From: Spinacia oleracea
Lineage: Eukaryota; Streptophyta; Magnoliopsida; Caryophyllales; Amaranthaceae
Reading direction: 5' to 3'
Assembly (NCBI RefSeq): GCF_020520425.1
Contig: NC_079492.1
Location: 146,537,861-146,601,860, forward strand
DNA length: 64,000 nt
The notes under the pieces are model-generated. The model saw only the letters and a program-made list of their open reading frames with translations, was not told the origin of the DNA and searched no databases. A program made the position numbers and the translations under genes. Shown here one piece after another: positions 54,801 to 64,000 of this stretch (positions are counted from its first letter, which is position 1; the number at the start of each line of letters is the position of its first letter).

Positions 54801-57520
54801 TTTCACTTGTGGTTATGAAAAAACACTTTCATGTGAGAACATTTTTATTGATCATGAAATTTGAGTTTTAACGTCTATATAATTCATACAGCAAAATCTA
54901 ATTCTTCACTCCACAAATATGAAGTTGTATTGCTGATTTTGTTTTTACCTATCGAACTGGAATAATAATATAACTTACAAGGTCAGGAATCATAAATTCA
55001 TAACCAAATATTGTGTTGATGCAAAGTTACAAACTGATAGTCAAGGAACTTCTCATCTAGTCAGCATCTTCAAGAAAACCCCCGTAAATGTAAATGTTTC
55101 GCAAATGGAGAACATGGATTACAAGAATACACACATATATGCATTCACGGCATATAATTTCTCCTCATTTTTACAAGTAAATTATGGATCCAAAGTACCA
55201 CAAACATATATCATTCACAAAAGTAATCATGTTCTGAGTAGCAGCAAGCTCTACAAAATAAGCAACAATAACAGGAAGTGAGAACAAAGACATTCAACTT
55301 CTGCTAATGTCCTTAATCTTCCATTCCATGCAATCCAAACAACAACCATTGCAATCAGATATTGTAATGAGATATCTATCAGGGTGTTATTTTCATGTAA
55401 TCTCCTTCAATAAAGACTCCAACTTTAGTCAAATCACTCTTCACAAGAGGTAGACATTCTTCTGCTATTAACTTCAGTAGAGCAGTATTCATTTATTTAG
55501 GAAGCCACAGATTTAAGAAAGAAGTCCGTAGAGGCATGCAATGTGAAAAATAAAAAGCTCAAGGTGTACTGAGGCGATACGAACCCTTTTGTGGCTAGGT
55601 GCGCCTCACTTCATAGTGAATGTAAAATTTTGGTGCATAAAGACAGATGTGCATCATAGTGAGCCTCCCCTACGCCTCTTTGAAATCCCCTTTCCTAACT
55701 ATGAAAGCAATTGATCCCCATCTCTTTGCAATTCGCACCTAGGCGCTCCTTTTAATAAAAGCTCACAGAACTCCCAAGCTCATAATACAATTAGTGAACA
55801 AGCCAAAACCATTAACCTATATATTTTCAAGTGGAGAATTATTGTACACCTATTAGCTATCCAAGAGGTAATTCAAGTATAACATTACAGTCACCCATCA
55901 AAATCAATTCATACACCAATCTTCAAACTTTTCATTCTTTACAAGAATTTGGTCAGATAGTAAATACAAATTCCTTGAACTCACCTTTTCAACACTATCC
56001 TCCTTCACTCTCTCCGCTTCACTCTGCAACAAACAACGGTTTAATTAGTTTAAAAGCATTTCAATAAAAGATACAAGCATGGAAATGAAAACATTGCCTA
56101 AAAATAAAAACAGTCCTCTTGCAGTTAACTGCATCGGCTATAAGGTTAAACCTAGGCGAGTTAGTCCTGGAATGGGCTAACGGACAAGTCAGGGGAGGCC
56201 AACAGGTAGCCATAACAATTTTGCATCATAATACCCACCCAACCCAACCAAAGACAACCTTATTACATAATTAAGATTCAAATTTGGGTTTATCAATCGG
56301 AAATCAGGAAAAAAGGGCCACTACAGTGAAGTGTGAAAACACCCATCCCATTTCAGTTTACTACTTCCATTTCTGAAATTTCTAACTACAAGTCCTAAAA
56401 TTAGTAATTCGTTAACCGCTCAATGTAGGTCATGAGCTACAAAATCAACTACGGAGTACAAATAACGCGTAAATCTCAGAAGCAAGAACGTAGGAAACAT
56501 GGAAATGACAACATTGCCTAATGTGAAGTTCTTATACCTGAGAAGTAAGGGGGTAAAGGAAAAGTACGGCAAGAACCGGCTTTGGAACCATTTCGAGCAA
56601 TTCTTCATCCAAACCATAAACATCATTGCACTCAGCTTCTTCTACAGGCAAACCCAGACCCGAAAGAAACTGCATTCATAACAACATAAACAAAACAAAC
56701 CCTCTAAGAATCATAATCCCACATGAAATTCTTCTGTCTTACAGCTAAAACTTCAACAAATAAAGCCAACATAGAATCAAAGGCCCTATTTGGTTCATTA
56801 TTAGTAAAGGAAAGGAAGGGAAAAGAAAGGAAGGGAAAAGAAAGGAAAAGAAAGGAAGGGAAATAGATTTTATTTTCCTGTGTTTGGTTTAAGGGAAAGA
56901 AACGTTGGGAATAGAAAGGAAATCTAAATGACAGCTTTTAATTTTCTCTTTCCTTCCAAATTCCTCCAATTTTGAGAGGAAAGGAAAGTGAAAATTTTAT
57001 AAAGGAGCTTTCATTCCAATTCCCTTCCTTTCCTTCCAATTCCCTTCCTTTCCTTCCACTTCCCATATAATTATTTGTACCAAATACAGGAAACTTTATT
57101 TGACCTTTCCTTTCTTTTCTTTTTCTTCCAATTCCTCCCAACCAAATAAGGCCAAAAGGGTGAAATAAGAGCATGTTGAATGAAAAATTGAAAACCATAT
57201 GTTAATTCAACAAATTAAGCAAATCCAGAATAAAAAGCATGAAATTAGAACATTTTCAATGAAAAATCCAGGGAAAATCTAGCAAATTAAGCCTACCCAG
57301 ATGCGAAAACAAGAATTCTAACATAATTTGACGTCAAATTCTATAGTTTCAACAGTTCATCTGAAATCCCAAAACACCAATCGCGAAAAAGAAAAGAACA
57401 TAATGATAAAAAAAAATAAAAGATTAAAAAAAAGAGATTAAAGAGAAGAGAAACCTGATTCATGACATCGGGATTAGCTTCAAGGGGAAGCCATCTTTTC
57501 TTAGCACGGGTTTCAGCCAT
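47835..57520 (-). CDS. UCH3: Ubiquitin carboxyl-terminal hydrolase, UCH-L3/UCH3 type
   Basis: A cysteine protease of peptidase family C12 that frees ubiquitin from small C-terminal adducts in cytosol and nucleus. Nine exons, in gene order: 57455-57520, 56538-56669, 55985-56023, 54578-54683, 49659-49717, 49502-49576, 48947-48995, 48272-48348, 47835-47924. They total 693 bases, 230 residues plus stop, the usual family length; all introns are GT-AG and phases agree. The protein opens [20 protein letters not shown]. The oxyanion Gln90 and catalytic Cys96 lie in '[11 protein letters not shown]', His167 in 'VDTHFICF' and Asp182 in 'LYELDGRR'. It ends '[10 protein letters not shown]'. Introns are swollen by mobile elements, the largest being 4.9 kb (49718-54577). 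The start was chosen over an ATG four codons upstream because the family sequence begins at MAETR. Confidence 0.95.
48018..48180. repeat. 'gttctattcacc' family element in UCH intron 8
   Basis: 'cttatctgaacttatcaaaa' and the right end 'aaggtgaacataacgcacc' match the family at 44787-44967. The left end looks truncated. Confidence 0.55.
48440..48776. mobile_element. MITE-like repeat in UCH intron 7
   Basis: Imperfect inverted ends: 'tgttcagcgcgcatttgagg' at the left and 'gctaattttgccgaaca' at the right, with 'gcgggtagcg' and 'cgctaccgct' words inside. The target site is unclear. Confidence 0.5.
48834..48861 (+). repeat. (ga)14 microsatellite
   Basis: Fourteen uninterrupted GA dinucleotides in UCH intron 7, 86 bp from the donor-side exon end. 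A likely polymorphic marker. Confidence 0.97.
51733..52218. mobile_element. Older TIR element in UCH intron 4, hosting a TRIM
   Basis: 'ctatgttactcggatt' at the left and 'gagtccaagtaacata' at the right are inverted. 'acacggtcactcgggtac' and 'gacacgggtattt' fill the body. The TRIM at 51766-52053 splits it. Confidence 0.6.
51766..52053 (-). mobile_element. TRIM (miniature LTR retrotransposon), 288 bp
   Basis: Two 72-bp direct repeats (51766-51837, 51982-52053) read identical, begin TG, end CA, and are bracketed by TCGGA (51761-51765, 52054-52058). On the minus strand the right repeat is followed directly by the initiator-tRNA primer site 'tggtatcagagcc'. A purine-rich 'gtgagggggcg' precedes the left repeat. 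The 144-bp interior has no coding capacity, so it relies on proteins from other elements. The interior also holds 'gggttcgaatctc', which resembles a tRNA B box. Confidence 0.9.
52554..52937. mobile_element. Tourist/PIF-Harbinger-like MITE in UCH intron 4
   Basis: The ends 'gggcatgcttgga' and 'tccaagcatgccc' are perfect inverted repeats. The flanking TTA (52551-52553, 52938-52940) is the 3-bp target of this superfamily. Confidence 0.85.
55545..55765. repeat. Diverged 'aaggcgc'-type repeat in UCH intron 3
   Basis: 'aaaagctcaaggtgtactga' near the left and 'aggcgctccttttaataaa' near the right echo the ends of the hAT-like element at 46792-47385. It is strongly eroded. Confidence 0.35.
56782..57153. 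mobile_element. Tourist-like MITE in UCH intron 1
   Basis: 'ggccctatttggtt' and 'aaccaaataaggcc' are nearly perfect inverted ends flanked by AAA. The body consists of 'aaaggaagggaaa' words on the left and their complements on the right, so the whole element can fold into a hairpin. Confidence 0.75.
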
Positions 57521-57594
57521 TTTTATCACCAACGAAGATCACAAGGAACCGATTGTTTGTGCAATGAAATCTACTGGGAGCTATTCAACTACGC

Positions 57595-57602
57595 TATATA
57601 TA
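57595..57602 (-). promoter_or_regulatory. TATA box of the UCH gene
   Basis: 'tatatata' lies 75 bp upstream of the minus-strand start codon. It is the only TATA-like run close to the gene. Confidence 0.5.
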
Positions 57603-57743
57603 CTCATTTCTCATTACCAAGAATGGGCCTTTTCGTTTTAGCCCCAAATCTATATCTACGGAGTATACCAGTAGTGGATCCAAAAATTGTACTAAATGAA
57701 GTCATTATTTAAAAAATTCATAACAGTTTAACTAAATTAAATA

Positions 57744-58098
57744 TTCCCTTTGTCTCTTTTTGTTTTTTTACGTTTGGTATTTTTCACGTGTTTTAACGAT
57801 TAATTAATTTGCAATGAGATTACTCAAATTTTTTATTTAAACAAGATAAATTACGTTTATTTATAATGTTTTCACTTTTATCAAAATTCTGATATTGGGA
57901 AGTGAGAAACATTTAACATCCCAATGGAAAAGTGTGAAAAAATTAATGTCCTAATGAATTTAATTGGTTAAAATTATAATTGGACACAAATTTTGGTAGA
58001 ATAATAAATCATTTATGTGATAATATAAAAGGAAATGTAAAGAACATTTTGAAATAACCAAAAAGGAAAACGTAAAAAACAAAAAGAGACGGAGGGAG
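57744..58098. mobile_element. Stowaway-like MITE upstream of the UCH gene
   Basis: The left end 'ttccctttgtctctttttg' and right end 'aaaaagagacggagggag' are flanked by TA. This is a second copy of the 4789-5084 family, about 150 bp from the UCH TATA box. Confidence 0.75.
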
Positions 58099-59192
58099 TA
58101 GTTTTTAATAGAATTAATGAAAAATTAACAAAAATTATGCAACATTTTCGGCTAAGTGGGGTCAACTGGAGTGGTAATGTTGGCTCTGCAGATGATACTA
58201 CTCAGTAAAGCGTTTATAAGAAAGTATATGTGGTACGCCGTACGTGTCACCCTATTTTAGCACTATAGCCGTATCACGTTGCATATTGAACTTGTGACCA
58301 ACGAAGTATTAAATAATAAGTCTTACTATTTTAGCCAAGTATTTGTTGTTCTTCATTACTCCATATAAATAAAGGTTAAGTTTTTTTTTCTTTTTTTTTT
58401 ATTTAAATGGGAAAATTAAGCTAGTGCATTAATCTAAGGGACAAGTCCATTAGTACATATGGGGAAATTCCGTTGGGCAATGATTCTCCCATATACTTAA
58501 CTTAAAGTGATTAATTTTACTACTCTTATCACGATGTAATAATTATATAAGATACTTTAAATTTTATTAAAGAAATAACTTAATAACTTTAACTTTGTGG
58601 TTTTTAAATTATTATGTTCACCAGTTGCAACATAATAACAATTTTATTTTACCCAAGTTTTTTTCTTTTTAAAATCGAATATACCTATGGTATTCAAAGT
58701 AGCAAATCGCTCGGACAACATACTTGTTAGTATTCATTAATAGCATATTGATAGACCAATATTAACACACTAATCAATGTCAATACCCGAATGAATCGGT
58801 ACCAATACGAGTCATTTACATCCATTTTGAACACAAGCTACTTTTGACATAGACTTTCTCCTCCGTGATGCCATACAAATTATGGAGTATAACGAGAATT
58901 ATGATGCTACATTTCAAATCGTTATGCTTTCCTACTTCCGTACATGGAAGACAATATGGCAAAACCTGCTTCTTTTCTGTTAGCTCATCATTTTACATTA
59001 CAACAATGGAACGTAGCCTTTCAAGCAACATAGAAGAAGTGACATGCAAACTATGAAATTTACAGTAGTGAACATTGGAAGAACAACTAACATGTACAAC
59101 AATCTGCTTCTGCTTCATCTTCAGAAGGCATCAGAAATACAGAACAACAAACAGATCGATGAGAGTTCACAATCATAAGAAGCCAACAACAG
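58099..59192. other. Intergenic between the UCH and hydratase genes
   Basis: It holds the UCH upstream region and the 3' untranslated region of the hydratase gene. I see no further gene. Confidence 0.5.
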
Positions 59193-61574
<2,382 letters not shown>

Positions 61575-64000
61575 CTGAAAAACAAAACAATCATGTCACA
61601 ACACAAACCTTAGAACTCATAAAACAATGTCCAGAGAATTTACTTTTTTTTTTTTGAAGGACAGAGAATTTACTTTTGAGTATTAAGCAAACAAAACTTT
61701 CTGTTGTTATCATCATTACAATTATTTTGTTACTATATATCAAGTATTATACCTACCTTTATCATAGTAAGCAAAATGTTTGCATATTTCTACTTTCATA
61801 TCCTTGTCTCCCATGAATTAACTATTATTCCCACAAGTCTGTCGAAACAGTCTCTATATTTTCATAGATTAGAGGTAAGTTTGGGTACATCATTTAAACC
61901 TTCCTGGACCCTACTAATGGCAGAAACTACATTAGGTTAGTTGTAGTAGTTTGGAGGGTGGTGGGAGGGGGGGGGGGGGGGGGACAACACTCAAAGGCAA
62001 GATGATAGGAAAGGGGAAGTAGAAGAAGCAACATGAAATCTTCCCAACTTGCAGTCCTGCAAACACAAATTCATGCAACTACTAGAAGTGGGGATCATAT
62101 GGTTCTCATGAAATTGCCTCTTTTGGCTCAGGCAGACCTAGGTCCAATGCAGTAGGAAGCCGGTTGGCTTTTGGCTTCACTTTAACATAATAAAACAAAT
62201 GCCAAAAACGATGAATAAACGGACAAAGTTACTATAGTTAACCAACGGTTGATAGGAGATTCAACATAAACGGACAAAGTTACTTAGGAAATATAAGGCT
62301 CAATAAAATGATGAATAAAGAGTACACGGGTTCATTTGTAGCCTCAAAGAAAAAATTGTTGTGGTTGAGGTCACAACTGTCTAAATGATTGTGGAGATTC
62401 AGAAGCGTACAATGTGATGGAAAGATTAGAATCTACTTCATCAATTCAATTCAAGTGCTTTAAACCTTTTTTTAAAAGATATTATACAAGAAATCATACT
62501 CTTTAGTCTTTAACATCTTACGGCCTTACTGTAATGAACTAGGTTTGCGGGAGGTCTAGGTAGTGCTAAATGCTAGTATCCTTAGGAAGAAGACAAATTA
62601 GGTAGTTACAGTAGAGATGCTATATAGAAAAGGGAACACTAGGTTTAGAGAAAGCATGTTGAAAATTGTGTGATTTGTTAACGGGAGAGAATGAGACTCT
62701 CAAAAGCTCATACTGGGAGAGAATACACCTCTCAAAAGTGGAATTATCTTGTTTAACTTATGTATTTTCTGTTACCAATCAAAATAGCAATTTCGTCTTT
62801 CATTAGGTTTTGTTCAAAATATCAGTTTCGTTGCACTTACCCTAAAATTTTAAGCCTAATATAATACGAAGTACAAGTCTAAAAATTTATCAAACGGGAA
62901 TTCAATAAATATGAATACAACCGAGTGAGCCGACTGCTAAGACACAGGGTGGATCTTAGTATAATCTTAAAATACATGTCAGCATTTCATGGAACAGCAA
63001 GTTAATTATCCTCTACAGAATGGCAAGATAGGTAACAGCACAGACTATCTGTAATTCCATATTGTAGGATAAGCCTTATTTCTGTAATTATTATAATCCT
63101 GTACATGTAAAAGGTGCAAAAAGGCCTCTAAATCACTAAGGAGACAACATAGTCAAGGACTCAAGCCTCTAAACTTTTAAATTAATGGCTACACTGCCAG
63201 TCTGATTTAATCCATCACCAGCAGATTCATACTGAGATTATTGACACTGGTCATAATTCAAAGTGTCAGTGGTGAAATGGTGAGAAGAAATGGCGAAAAC
63301 AAGAGATGAAACTTCTTGCGGCAACTACAGCCGCTAATGGTGAGTTGGTGACTACATTTTTTGTGCTAGGAAAATCTTGTTCACAACAAAGGAACAGAAG
63401 GCTGGTTAACTAGGTGCTAGAGGTTACATTCAGATAGGGCCAGGATGCAGAACAAACAAAGTTAATGTGGACTAGAACAAACAAAATACTGGTTCATTTT
63501 GTGTAGATTACTTGATAGAACCAAATATGTTAAAAGGTTCCTTATTTAGTTTATCAGTACAAATTCCAACCCTGTTGCTTGCTTTCAGAGTTTCAGCTCA
63601 TAACTACAAAGTCATAAGATAGCCGTAAGCGATCAAGACCTACAAAGTCGAAACAGAATGAAGAAATCCATAGCTAAAGCAGCATCCGCGCTACTGAGAA
63701 ACTCTGGTACAGTATTTACAGCTACCATACAAACAATTATCAATTACAGCTACTATGGTAGTATCTAAAGGCCAAAGAAAACCTAATTGACTCAGCTACA
63801 ATAAACACCAGAGAAAACACATACTATGTCAGAATACACAAGCATTAAAATTTGAAACAATGTAAATAACATGTTAGTCAATATGCATACAATAGAACAC
63901 AGGAAAGAAATGTAATCATGATTCATGAATACTAGTTGATTTTCCATTCAATAAACACCTAAATTATCTCGTTTTCACAAAATTACTGCTATTTAGGGTT
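61575..64000. other. Upstream intron or flank of the hydratase gene, no exon identified
   Basis: There is a run of 17 G at 61967-61983. No minus-strand frame resembles a transit peptide or the family's N-terminal block, and no other gene is seen. It is probably a long first intron or the 5' flank. Confidence 0.5.

Overview
The window looks like nuclear DNA of a flowering plant, most likely from the Caryophyllales and perhaps a spinach or beet relative. It is AT-rich and gene-poor, has GT-AG introns, plant AP2/ERF genes, and many Stowaway-like elements with 'ctccctccg' ends. The order-level guess rests on general repeat texture only.

Four host genes are visible. Two intronless ethylene-response-factor genes lie on the + strand: an ERF5/6-like (group IXb) gene at 6223-7272 and an ERF1/2-like (group IXa) gene at 34121-34942. 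A nine-exon ubiquitin C-terminal hydrolase (UCH-L3/UCH3 type) lies on the - strand at 47835-57520. The seven 3' exons of a mitochondrial-type enoyl-CoA hydratase lie on the - strand at 59193-61574; its first exon(s) were not found. The order ERF6-like, ERF1-like, UCH3-like matches what I recall of Arabidopsis chromosome 4, so this is probably an old conserved block stretched by transposons.

Two young LTR retrotransposons separate the genes. The first (14617-26249, - strand) is a Tat-type Ty3/gypsy element with 426-bp LTRs that read as identical and a TATGT target duplication. It has one uninterrupted gag-pol frame with two RNase H domains and a 46-bp tandem array. It also carries an antisense six-exon gene whose exons join into one 997-codon frame. 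The second (36428-42050, + strand) is a Ty1/copia element with 383-bp LTRs that also read as identical and a GAGGA target duplication; its single frame is broken by two in-frame TAG codons. It sits inside an older TIR element that also holds a Stowaway.

The rest is mainly short DNA elements. Several are bounded by exact target duplications: hAT-like elements with 8-bp duplications, Stowaways with TA, Tourist-like elements with TTA, one CACTA-like element, and a 288-bp TRIM retroelement in a UCH intron. One hAT-like element carries a broken fragment that resembles ribosomal protein L12.
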